From: Chloroflexota bacterium
GTDB taxonomy: Bacteria > Chloroflexota > Dehalococcoidia > Lucifugimonadales > UBA3495
DNA length: 64,000 bases
Direction: 5' to 3'
Assembly (NCBI GenBank): GCA_002721995.1
Contig: PBMF01000025.1
Location: 1 to 64,000 of the forward strand
Made by a program: the position numbers and the translations under genes. Within the stretch, counting starts at the first letter, position 1. Each line of letters opens with the position of its first letter. This document shows, one piece after another, positions 43,065-51,054 of this stretch. Below the pieces are notes generated by a model. That model did not search any database. It worked only from the letters and a program-made list of their open reading frames with translations, and had not been told where the DNA came from.

Positions 43065-43849
43065 GATTTGGGTGGTACCAGTCTGTAGCCCTGGTCTCTG
43101 ACGTTCAGGATCAACTCCGCCGGGCCGAACCGGGTGTCCAGAGCTTTGCCGATGGCGTCTTTGATCTCGCGGATGCGTACCCGCAGGGAGGCGCGCGGGT
43201 CTTCCCCCTCAGAGTAACATTCCAGGCGCGAGAAAGGCACCAATTCGCCGGGACTGCGGTACCAGGCTGCCGCCAACTCTCGGAATATCTCGAACTTCAT
43301 GCCCTGCACGTCCAGGACCGGTGCGCGGTCTCCCTCGTCCCCCACGTACAACAGGCTTGTGCTCACATCCACCAGTATCTGGTTGCCGATGGGAATGGAC
43401 TCTGGCGAAGTCCCGATGAGCCGCCTTAGGCGTAGAATCACCTCATCCGGGCTGGCCAGCTTGTCTATGAAATCAACCGGTGCGTCCCATTTGAGGGAGC
43501 CTCGCACCGCGGTCTCCCGGTCTGGCCCCTGGGCATACTGGGTGAACATCAGGATGGGCAGTTTGGGCCAGCGCTCGACGACCTCGCCCAAGATACTCAG
43601 TCCCCGGAACTGGTCGTCTCGGTGCTCGCCAAAGCGCACATCCAACAACACGGCGTCGGGGTGGTTATCCTCTATGGACCAGAGGGCGGCGGCCTCGTAT
43701 TCCTCACCGATGGAGTGACCAGCCTCGGGGACCACCACCAGGGTCTGCCAGCCCTCTTCATCCAGACGTCGGCGGACGGCCCGAAGAATCGCCGATTCGG
43801 ATTCGTCGTCCACGATCAGTATCTTGCGTGCCGTGCTTATTCTAGCCAC
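43061..43849 (-). CDS. Response regulator, OmpR/winged-helix type
   Basis: 262 residues from a GTG. The receiver has the acid pair Asp14/Asp15, the phosphorylated Asp70 in AVLLDVRFGE, Thr103 and Lys130 (DFIDKLASP). The loop after the phospho-Asp is longer than usual (EHRDDQFRG). The C-terminal winged helix (about 175-262) has RVRIREIKDAIG as recognition region and closes with VRDQGYRLVPP. It partners with the kinase whose start codon overlaps its stop. Its targets are not visible. Confidence 0.88.
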   Translation of the reverse strand: MARISTARKILIVDDESESAILRAVRRRLDEEGWQTLVVVPEAGHSIGEEYEAAALWSIEDNHPDAVLLDVRFGEHRDDQFRGLSILGEVVERWPKLPILMFTQYAQGPDRETAVRGSLKWDAPVDFIDKLASPDEVILRLRRLIGTSPESIPIGNQILVDVSTSLLYVGDEGDRAPVLDVQGMKFEIFRELAAAWYRSPGELVPFSRLECYSEGEDPRASLRVRIREIKDAIGKALDTRFGPAELILNVRDQGYRLVPPKS

Positions 43850-43983
43850 AGTTTTCGGTTATCGGACGTTTCCCATTTTGCGGTCGGAATTGCGCCTGAC
43901 GACATAACGCACAAGACGCTGCTTAGATTCTATCAAATATCAGCCCCCGAACTTAGGTGACTTTCGTGTGAGTAAATCCGGTT

Positions 43984-44008
43984 GTTGGAGCGGCGGGACC
44001 GCTCCAAC
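43984..44008. repeat. Perfect inverted repeat in the divergent intergenic region
   Basis: A 10-bp stem gttggagcgg / ccgctccaac with a 5-nt loop lies 25 bp upstream of the -35 of the LLM gene. No T-run is present and both neighbours point away, so it is better read as an operator candidate than a terminator. Confidence 0.4.
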
Positions 44009-44032
44009 CGAAGTCCGCTAATTCGCCTCTGG

Positions 44033-44060
44033 TTGACATTCAAACACGCCTGATTAGAAT
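44033..44060 (+). promoter_or_regulatory. Promoter of the LLM-aminotransferase-PhnD operon
   Basis: A perfect TTGACA at 44033-44038, a 16-bp spacer and TAGAAT at 44055-44060. The ATG lies 42 bp beyond. Confidence 0.65.
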
Positions 44061-44101
44061 AGGCGGCAATACCCCCGAATCAGACTCCAAAGGAGCGTTC
44101 A

Positions 44102-45268
44102 ATGATCACCAAGTTTGGCAGTTTGTTCGCCGGCCACGTAGATTTTGAGGACATGGGTTTCGACGCCACTCCGGTCAACGACCGCTGGCTCTCCGACGAG
44201 AGGTTGGCGGGGGTATTCGACAAGTCCGGGGCCATAGTCCTCAAGATGGAGGAACTGGGCTACGACACCTTCTGGTCCGCCGAGCACCACTTCCAGAGGG
44301 AGGGTTACGAGTGCATCCCCAACCTGCTGCTCCTGTACGTGCACCTGGCCCACCTGACCAAGAACCTGAAATTCGGCTGCGGCTTCAACGTGAACCCCAT
44401 GTGGCATCCCCTGCGGCTGGCCAAGGACTACGCCACCGCCGATATCCTGACCGGTGGCAGGGTGATTTTCGGCGTTGGCCGCGGCTATCACTCAAGGGAA
44501 GTGGATACCTTCGGCGTCCCCAGTACCCTCACCGATAACGACGCCAACCGTGAGGTCTTCGAAGAGCAGGTTGAAATCATGATGAAGTCCTTTAACGAAG
44601 AGAGTTTCTCCTACGAGGGTAAGTACTATGAGATTCCGCCGGAAGTCCCCTACCGGGGCTATACCCTAAAGGAGATTACGTTGGTTCCCCGTCCGCGGAC
44701 TCTTCCGGTGGAAACATGGCAGCCCATCGTGAGCGCCAGCCAGCATGCCATGGACTTCATGGTGAAGCACAACATCAAGGGAATCATCGGCGGCGCCGCC
44801 GCTGCCGGCGGTGCTGCCGATCAGGTCATCCGGCAGTGGCAGGAGACCCTGGCCAAGAGCGGCCGCGAGACCGAACTGGGAGCCGACCTGTGCATCGGCT
44901 ACACCGTGCACATCGCCGACACCGAGGAGAAGGCCATCAGCGAGGCCATACAGTACTTTGAGGAGAACATGAAGATGTTTGCGCCGCTGGGCTTCTCCCG
45001 CGGCCTCTCCGATGCCCAGATCACGGCCTTGGGTCAGGGCTCCCAGGCTAGGACCGCCAATCTGCCTACCCTGGAGGATGGCATCAAAGCCGGGTCCTGC
45101 TTGTGTAGCCCGCCCGAACTGGTGGCGGAGAAGATAGATGACCTGCAGAAGCGCTACCCTGGGCTGGAACAGATCAACGCCGGTTGTGTCATCGGCACAC
45201 CCCAGAATGTGATACTGGAACAGTTGGAGCGCTTCGGCAAAGAGGTCATGCCCAACTTCAAGAAGTAA
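44102..45268 (+). CDS. LLM-class flavin-dependent oxidoreductase (bacterial luciferase-like)
   Basis: 388 residues with the luciferase-like barrel: FGSLFAGHVDF at the start, MEELGYDTFWSAEHHFQ with the conserved E-H-H, LKFGCGFNVNPMWHP, and the flavin-site stretch GGRVIFGVGRGYHSREVD. A small-residue loop IIGGAAAAGGAAD (about residues 226-238) replaces the usual insertion region. It probably uses FMN and O2 on an organic substrate. It has a strong ribosome site and heads a likely three-gene operon with an aminotransferase and a PhnD-like protein, which suggests nitrogen-containing or phosphonate-like substrates; this is an inference. Confidence 0.88.
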   Translation: MITKFGSLFAGHVDFEDMGFDATPVNDRWLSDERLAGVFDKSGAIVLKMEELGYDTFWSAEHHFQREGYECIPNLLLLYVHLAHLTKNLKFGCGFNVNPMWHPLRLAKDYATADILTGGRVIFGVGRGYHSREVDTFGVPSTLTDNDANREVFEEQVEIMMKSFNEESFSYEGKYYEIPPEVPYRGYTLKEITLVPRPRTLPVETWQPIVSASQHAMDFMVKHNIKGIIGGAAAAGGAADQVIRQWQETLAKSGRETELGADLCIGYTVHIADTEEKAISEAIQYFEENMKMFAPLGFSRGLSDAQITALGQGSQARTANLPTLEDGIKAGSCLCSPPELVAEKIDDLQKRYPGLEQINAGCVIGTPQNVILEQLERFGKEVMPNFKK

Positions 45269-45302
45269 CCCAGACCCACACTCGTACATCGGAGGCGGCC
45301 CG

Positions 45303-46607
45303 TTGACTCAGAATTTTAACGAACAGGAATTGCTGGAGCTGGCCCGCAAATACAGCTTCCGCAGTCGTATCGACACCAACGCGGTCGCCGGCCCCATCAT
45401 GGTCTGGGGCCGGGGGTCAGTGGTCCGGGATGTGAACGGCAAGGAATACCTGGACTTCAACTCCGGCCAGATGTGCGGGGCCCTGGGACACAACCATCCC
45501 CGCATCGTCCAGGCCCTGATGGAAAGCTGTGAGACACTGATCCACAGCCACATGAGCATGTTCAACGACCGGGAGATCGTCCTGGCCGCCCGCCTGGCCG
45601 AGATTACCCCTGAGGGCATGGACCGCTCCATGTTCCTGACATCGGGAAGCGACTCCAATGAGGCCGCCATGGCCATCGCCAAACGCTTCACCGGCGGCTA
45701 CGAGTTTGCCAGTCCCGCCGTCAGTTTCCACGGCATGAACGACTCCACCCGGGCGGTAACCTTCTCCGGATGGCACGAGGGTTACGGCCCCTATGCTCCG
45801 GGCCACTACCCCATCATGGCGCCCTACGAATACCGCTGCACCTTCTGCAAGGACAAGGGCGGCTGTGATTACTCCTGCCTCAACACCAGCTTTGAACTGC
45901 TGGACGCCCAGGCCGACGGCCCCCTGGCCGGCGTCATCACCGAGCCTCTCTTCAGCGCGGGCGGGGTCATCGACCTGCCCCAGGGCTGGCTCAAGGAACT
46001 AAAGCGCAAGTGCGAGGAGCGGGGAACTCTCCTGATAGTGGACGAAGCCCAGACCGGTCTGGCCAAACTGGGTTCCATGTGGGGCTTCGACAACGAAGGA
46101 GTGGTGCCTGACATCTTCACCATCTCCAAGCATTTTGGCGGTGGGGTGGCCATCAGCGCGGCCATAACCACCGATGAGATAGAAGAGAAGGCTTCCCAGT
46201 CGGGGCTCGTCGTCGGCCACTCTCATTCCAACGACCCCATGCCCTGCAACGCCGCCATTGCCAGCCTGGACATCATCCTGGAAGAGGCCCTGACCGACGT
46301 TGCCCAGCGCATCGGCGCCTACTGGCGCTCCCATCTGGAAAGGCTGGCGGCCAAGCACGAGATCATCGGCGACATCCGGGGACGAGGACTACTCCAGGGC
46401 ATCGAGCTGGTAACCGACCGTGGCACCAGGGAACCGGCCTATGACCGGGGGCGGGCCATCGGACGGATGTGCCTGGAGAACGGGCTTATCATGAGCCTGC
46501 GCCGCCGCGGTTCCGTCTTCCGCTTTGTGCCGCCCTTCACCACCACCGAAGACCAACTGGACCAGGCCGCGGAGATATTGGACCACGCCATCACCAACGC
46601 CGTTTAA
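45303..46607 (+). CDS. Class III PLP aminotransferase / dialkylglycine decarboxylase-like
   Basis: 434 residues from a TTG with GGAGG upstream. Fold type I features: NSGQMCGALGHNHP, LTSGSDSNEAAM for the phosphate site, IVDEAQTGLAKLG with the Asp contacting PLP, and Lys276 in FTISKHFGGG for the internal aldimine. A Cys-rich insert C-T-F-C-x5-C-x3-C (around residues 180-190) is also seen in relatives and may bind metal. It would transaminate an amino acid or amine, or decarboxylate a 2,2-dialkylglycine. It is second in the LLM operon. Confidence 0.88.
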   Translation: MTQNFNEQELLELARKYSFRSRIDTNAVAGPIMVWGRGSVVRDVNGKEYLDFNSGQMCGALGHNHPRIVQALMESCETLIHSHMSMFNDREIVLAARLAEITPEGMDRSMFLTSGSDSNEAAMAIAKRFTGGYEFASPAVSFHGMNDSTRAVTFSGWHEGYGPYAPGHYPIMAPYEYRCTFCKDKGGCDYSCLNTSFELLDAQADGPLAGVITEPLFSAGGVIDLPQGWLKELKRKCEERGTLLIVDEAQTGLAKLGSMWGFDNEGVVPDIFTISKHFGGGVAISAAITTDEIEEKASQSGLVVGHSHSNDPMPCNAAIASLDIILEEALTDVAQRIGAYWRSHLERLAAKHEIIGDIRGRGLLQGIELVTDRGTREPAYDRGRAIGRMCLENGLIMSLRRRGSVFRFVPPFTTTEDQLDQAAEILDHAITNAV

Positions 46608-46643
46608 TCCTCTAACCGGACGCGTCTACGCAGGAGGTCAGCA

Positions 46644-47435
46644 ATGGTCAGATTGGGAGGAGTTGCCTCGGTCTCTCACATGGAGGTATTCCAGGGCCTG
46701 GAGACCCTTTTCCGCCGCCAGGGCATCGACCTGAAATGGGTCCTCTATTCGGACTATGACAGCATGGTCAACGCCTTCGTCTCCGGCGAGATCGACCTGG
46801 CGTGGAACGGCCCCCTGAGTTACGTAAAGATCAAGCAACAGGCGGCGGACGCCTGCCACGTCATAGCCATGCGCGACGTTGACGTGGACTTCACCACCCA
46901 TTTCATCACGGGCGCGGACTCGGGAATACTGACCGTGGAAGACCTCAAGGACAAGAGATTCGCCTTCGGCAGACGGTCTTCGGTACAGACGGGACTCTTG
47001 GCCTATTCCTTCTTGAAGGAGTCGGGGATCGACCCCAGGAAAGACCTGTCAGCCAACAGCTTTTACGACGACCGGAATTCTCAGACCAAGTCCGACGAAA
47101 GGGACGTGGTGGAGCGCGTGGCCTCGGGGGAGTTCGATGTCGGCGCCGTGAGCAAAAGGACTATGGAAGTGATGGCCCGGGAAGGGACCCTGCCCCAAGA
47201 CGGACTGCGGGTTTTCTGGTCCAGCCCCGGTTATAGTCACTGCTGTTTCACGGCCCAGACCGATATGGATCCTGCACTGGCCGCCGAGATAGAGATAGCC
47301 TTTCTCTCTGTTGATAGCGAAGACCCAGTGGGGAAGCAGGTGTTGGACGGCGAGGCCTGTGATTACTTCGTTCCAGGCCAGGAGACCGGCTGGGAACTGA
47401 TCGAGACCGCCGCCCGGGCCGAGGGCCTTATCTGA
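46644..47435 (+). CDS. PhnD-like periplasmic-binding-fold protein without signal peptide
   Basis: 263 residues. It resembles phosphate/phosphonate ABC substrate-binding proteins: a DYDSMVNAFVSGEIDLAWNGPLSYV ligand-site region, then KDKRFAFGRRSSVQTG and a second lobe ending in FWSSPGYSHCC. The gene begins directly with the mature fold (MVRLGGVASVSHME) and has no signal or lipobox. No permease or ATPase genes are near. It may act in the cytoplasm as a sensor or enzyme-like binder for the aminotransferase/LLM pathway; that role is speculative. Good ribosome site (AGGAGG). Confidence 0.78.
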   Translation: MVRLGGVASVSHMEVFQGLETLFRRQGIDLKWVLYSDYDSMVNAFVSGEIDLAWNGPLSYVKIKQQAADACHVIAMRDVDVDFTTHFITGADSGILTVEDLKDKRFAFGRRSSVQTGLLAYSFLKESGIDPRKDLSANSFYDDRNSQTKSDERDVVERVASGEFDVGAVSKRTMEVMAREGTLPQDGLRVFWSSPGYSHCCFTAQTDMDPALAAEIEIAFLSVDSEDPVGKQVLDGEACDYFVPGQETGWELIETAARAEGLI

Positions 47436-47452
47436 GGGACCTTCGTTAGCAG

Positions 47453-48403
47453 CTAGGATTCTTCCGGTTGGTCGGGGGCGTTGCGCAGGATGTCTTCCAG
47501 GGTGCGGTCCAGCGCCGGGTCCAGGGAAACTGCGGTCTCGAACGGCACGTAGTTGAAGTCGGTCTTGGCCCTTTCGATCAGGTCCTTTGCCGTGGGGTTG
47601 GTCGAGGAGATCTTCTCCAGCGTATCAACCAACTCCTGGGATTCGGCCTCCCCCAGGGACAAAAGCTCGGACAGGTCCACGTCCAGTTCAAACATGGACT
47701 TCAGCCGCCGCATGATGTCGTAGAACGACCGGTGGTCCCGGTTTATGCCCACCGGGTCGTTATTGGCCGTTAAGAAGGGAAACATGGGGGCCATGGCGCC
47801 CATGCGGAGCATTTCCAGGTCCGGGTGCTCGTAGTGGGCAATGGTCACCAGGGCCATGGCGATGGTCGGCCCGTTGCGGCTCTGGGAGCCGTAGTTGGAG
47901 TAGCGCAGCCCGAACTGGTCCAGCTTTTCCTTCATGTCGGCCCGGCTGTAGATGCAGCTGACGCTCCGTTCGATGTCCGGCGGCGCGGCCCCGTTATATC
48001 CTTCCACCGCGACAATGCTGGGAGAACCCAGCTCTTTGACGGCCTGGAAGAATGCTTCGGCATATACATCGATGCGGAACCAAGGCTCTTGGCCCAGGAA
48101 GATGATTAGTCCGCTGCCGGCATCATAGAACTGGTTGCGGCGGGTCATGGGTTGGCTGGGGAGACCTTCATTGTAGGCGACCCTGGGGCGGTAGGTGTCG
48201 TGGGTGCCAGGCACCTGGAACGGGTAGCAGAGCTTGGAGACTTCCGGCCCCATTTCACCGATCTGAGTGGCGCCGAGTTTGTTGATCAGGTAACGGGGCA
48301 GACCGCCGGAAATCTCGCCGCCGTCTGACCACTGCCTGCGCCAGCCCGCGATGAGCTGTTTTGCCGGCGGTTTGGACTCAAAGTTAAGTAGCTCGTCTGC
48401 CAT
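47453..48403 (-). CDS. PAC2 family protein
   Basis: 316 residues. The PAC2 (proteasome assembly chaperone-like) fold is suggested by FLGQEPWFRIDVYAEAF in the early part, IVAVEGYNGAAPPD, then SQSRNGPTIAMALVTIA and MGAMAPMFPFLTANNDP. The C-terminal 90 residues are helical and acidic and resemble the tails of PAC2 proteins from Actinobacteria and Chloroflexota. The family's job in bacteria is unclear; ligand binding or protein assembly has been proposed. It is convergent with the PhnD-like gene and has no operon partner. Confidence 0.78.
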   Translation of the reverse strand: MADELLNFESKPPAKQLIAGWRRQWSDGGEISGGLPRYLINKLGATQIGEMGPEVSKLCYPFQVPGTHDTYRPRVAYNEGLPSQPMTRRNQFYDAGSGLIIFLGQEPWFRIDVYAEAFFQAVKELGSPSIVAVEGYNGAAPPDIERSVSCIYSRADMKEKLDQFGLRYSNYGSQSRNGPTIAMALVTIAHYEHPDLEMLRMGAMAPMFPFLTANNDPVGINRDHRSFYDIMRRLKSMFELDVDLSELLSLGEAESQELVDTLEKISSTNPTAKDLIERAKTDFNYVPFETAVSLDPALDRTLEDILRNAPDQPEES

Positions 48404-48595
48404 TTCCCTTCACTCCCCTGCCGGCGGGAACCAAGTTTCCCAGCGCCACCAGCACAGGTATACCCACATATATGCTTCGATGCTTTACAGTGCCTGTAGG
48501 GTTGTATTTTGACAGAGCGTTGGGGCAATCGCAATCTGAGTTTGGGGCGGGTTACCGGACATAATCGCGGGTGTTCGGGGGAGGTCCCAGTTGCC

Positions 48596-48625
48596 TTGAC
48601 ACCCTTCTTGGGCCGTTCGTAAGAT
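48596..48625 (+). promoter_or_regulatory. Promoter of tRNA-Arg
   Basis: A perfect TTGACA at 48596-48601, an 18-bp spacer and TAAGAT at 48620-48625. The mature tRNA starts 49 bp after the -10. Confidence 0.6.
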
Positions 48626-48673
48626 AACTTGAGGCTGGCTTCAAACCGAAAGCTCCAGAATCACTCCCCACGC

Positions 48674-48749
48674 GTCCCAGTAGCTCAGGGGACAGAGCGG
48701 CTGCCTTCTAAGCAGCGGGTCGGAGGTTCGAATCCTCCCTGGGACGCCA
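48674..48749 (+). tRNA. tRNA-Arg (anticodon TCT)
   Basis: The acceptor GTCCCAG pairs with CTGGGAC, the anticodon loop CTTCTAA has anticodon TCT, the T loop is GGTTCGAATCC, and CCA is encoded. The cloverleaf is complete. Confidence 0.96.
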
Positions 48750-48782
48750 CCTTTTTCCTTTCCGGACTGCGCTTGAAAAACC

Positions 48783-48822
48783 AAAGTGCCCTGATGTCGC
48801 TAAGAGATCAGGGCACTTTTTT
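48783..48822 (+). terminator. Rho-independent terminator of tRNA-Arg
   Basis: A 13-bp perfect stem (aaagtgccctgat) with an 11-nt loop and six T residues. It lies 34 bp after the tRNA. Confidence 0.9.
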
Positions 48823-48892
48823 ATGTCGGGATGGTGGGAGAGAACCAAAGCTCCCTTGCCGGCCAAAAACCAAGTTAACCGTGAACAGTTGG

Positions 48893-50467
48893 TTAAGCCG
48901 GAGCCACGAACTCCACGGCCCGCTCCGCCATCATGAGAACGGTGGCGTGGCTGCCGCCGGACCTGGTTATGCGGGGCTTGATGGACGCGTCCACCACCGA
49001 AAGTCCCTGCACTCCCTTGACGTTGCAATATTGGTCGACCACCGCCATGGGGTCCGAGTCAGGGCCCATCTTGCATGTTCCCGAGACGTGCCTGGCGGTC
49101 CCGACGGTCTGACGGATGTAGATGTCCAAGGCATCGTCGTCGGCCAGGATCTCATCGGTGGGATGCAAACGCCGGTCGCACACATCTTTGTACGCATCGG
49201 ACTCCAGGAAATCGGCCGCCTTGCGGATGCCGTCCCGCACCCGCCGCTTGTCGTTGGGGTGCTGGAGATAACGGTAGTTGAATTCAGGCTGGACCGTCGG
49301 GTCGGCGGACGCCAACTTGACGTATCCCGCCCCGTCGGGCAACCCGAGGGTAACGGAGAGCCGTGCGACCCGGTCGGTGGGAACGTCGTCGTTCAGGAAT
49401 TTGGTCCGCAGACCGGGATTGCGCTCCGGACGCTCGTCCACCATGGGGGTGGTGCGGAGCAGCATGTCGTTTACCTCGTCGGACCCATCGGCGGTGTAAT
49501 GCAAGCCAAAGTGCACCGCCTCCTGGTCTCCATGAAGGGACTTCCCATCTTTGACCTTGAAGGTGACCTGGGCGCTCAAGTGGTTCCAAAGATTCTGGCC
49601 AACGCCGGGGAGTTCTGACAGCACGGGGATTCCGAACTGCTCCAGCTGGTCCTTGGGACCGATGCCGGAGAGCATGAGCAGTTGGGGGGATTTGATGGCC
49701 CCGGCGCTCAGCACCACGCGTTCGGCTTCAACGGTGAATATCTCCCCGCCGCTTTCCACTTCCACGCCGACGGCTTTGGTGCCCTCGAACAACACCCTTC
49801 GGGCGAAGACATTTCCCTTCACCGTCAGGTTGAGACGGTGGCGCATGGGGTTCAGGTGGGTGATGGCAGCGCTCATCCGCCATCCATCCAGGTTGTTGGA
49901 CGGCCAGACGCCGACGCCGGCTGGATTGGCCCCGTTGGTGTCCTCTACCACTGGGTAGCCTTCGTTCAAACAGGCATCATGGAACGCCTGCTGGATATCC
50001 GGCCACACGCCGGCCTGGCGCCGCCGGACGGGTATCGGCCCGTCGGTGCCGTGGAAATCGTCCCGGATGTCCATGTCGTGTTCGGACTTTCTGAAATATG
50101 GCAAGACCTTGGCATAGGACCATTGGTCGTTGCCCATGGCGGCCCAGGAGTCGAAGTCCTCGGGCAGCCCCCGTTGCATGGCGGCGCCGTTGATGGATGA
50201 CCCACCTCCGATGACTTTGCCCTGGGCGACGTGAATCTCACCCTGTTCTTCGGTGATGGTGCCCCGCAGGGCCCAGTTGTGTTCCGACTCAGGGGATTCC
50301 GCGTAACTTGTCGTGGCGTACTTGACCTCGTCCGGAAGCACGTCCACGTTGGGGTAGTCCGTTCCGGCTTCCAGGAGCAGTACCGAGGTATTCGCGTTTT
50401 CGGCCAGCCTGGCTGCCAGCACCGACCCAGCTGCACCCCCGCCTACGATAACAACGTCATATTTCAT
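48893..50467 (-). CDS. GMC-family FAD oxidoreductase (choline dehydrogenase-like)
   Basis: 524 residues. The N-terminal FAD motif is VVIVGGGAAGSVLAARL. GMC signatures are GKVIGGGSSINGAAMQRG and GAIKSPQLLMLSGIG. The C-terminal active-site region has TARHVSGTCKMG with the catalytic His, then VVDASIKPRITRSGGSHATV. It oxidises an alcohol to an aldehyde or acid. It is the last gene of a minus-strand run behind the selenoprotein candidate and the PPC-domain gene, with a 158-bp gap, and has a strong GAGGGA ribosome site. The substrate is unknown. Confidence 0.93.
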   Translation of the reverse strand: MKYDVVIVGGGAAGSVLAARLAENANTSVLLLEAGTDYPNVDVLPDEVKYATTSYAESPESEHNWALRGTITEEQGEIHVAQGKVIGGGSSINGAAMQRGLPEDFDSWAAMGNDQWSYAKVLPYFRKSEHDMDIRDDFHGTDGPIPVRRRQAGVWPDIQQAFHDACLNEGYPVVEDTNGANPAGVGVWPSNNLDGWRMSAAITHLNPMRHRLNLTVKGNVFARRVLFEGTKAVGVEVESGGEIFTVEAERVVLSAGAIKSPQLLMLSGIGPKDQLEQFGIPVLSELPGVGQNLWNHLSAQVTFKVKDGKSLHGDQEAVHFGLHYTADGSDEVNDMLLRTTPMVDERPERNPGLRTKFLNDDVPTDRVARLSVTLGLPDGAGYVKLASADPTVQPEFNYRYLQHPNDKRRVRDGIRKAADFLESDAYKDVCDRRLHPTDEILADDDALDIYIRQTVGTARHVSGTCKMGPDSDPMAVVDQYCNVKGVQGLSVVDASIKPRITRSGGSHATVLMMAERAVEFVAPA

Positions 50468-50625
50468 GGGTATTCCCTCATCGATTGGTCTTCTCGCCTG
50501 GGTATTCCAGTCCTAATGACCCGCCCCGAGGGCGGAGGACTCAGTGATACTACATCGGCGCCAGATATCGGGCAACAGATAAGACCGGATGAGCCCGAAA
50601 TTCGGTGGGCTGCCAGGCCGAATCA

Positions 50626-51018
50626 TTATTCGATGACTTGGAGGTACATGAAGGCGCCGCTGAGAAGGGTGGCGTCTTCGCAGTGGCCGCCGATCATCTC
50701 ACCCGACGGCTTGGCCGCGGCGACGTGGATGTGCACCCGAAGTTCGCCGTCCGGTAGGGGCTGGACATATCCTTCCGCGCTGACCAGTTCCAGGGATTCG
50801 GTGATGACCTCTCTCTGGAATTCAGGGGTCCCCTCTTCCCAAGCGCACAGGTTGCGCAGTTTCAGTTCCCTCAAGCTGCCGATGCAAGAGGTGATGATGG
50901 CCTCCTTGATCCCGTTGGCCTTCGCCAAATCCTCAAGGCCGCCGACCAGCGATTCGCCTGCCTGGAATTTCCTGTAGATAACGCCCGATGTCTTGGTCTC
51001 CCAATCTTGTACTGCCAT
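50626..51018 (-). CDS. PPC (DUF296) domain protein
   Basis: 130 residues forming one PCC/PPC domain. Segments typical of the family are IITSCIGSLRELKLRNL, SAEGYVQPLPDGELRVHIHVAAAK and GGHCEDATLLSGAFMYLQV; the His-x-His pair and the G-G-H-x5 motif occupy the usual ligand place. In plants PPC joins AT-hooks, but bacterial stand-alone forms are small trimers of uncertain role, perhaps binding metal or a small ligand. It follows the GrdB-like gene by 36 bp with a very strong ribosome site, so the two are likely cotranscribed. Confidence 0.87.
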   Translation of the reverse strand: MAVQDWETKTSGVIYRKFQAGESLVGGLEDLAKANGIKEAIITSCIGSLRELKLRNLCAWEEGTPEFQREVITESLELVSAEGYVQPLPDGELRVHIHVAAAKPSGEMIGGHCEDATLLSGAFMYLQVIE

Positions 51019-51054
51019 TCCTTCTCCTTAAGTGCTTGTTAAATTCTGTGCCAC

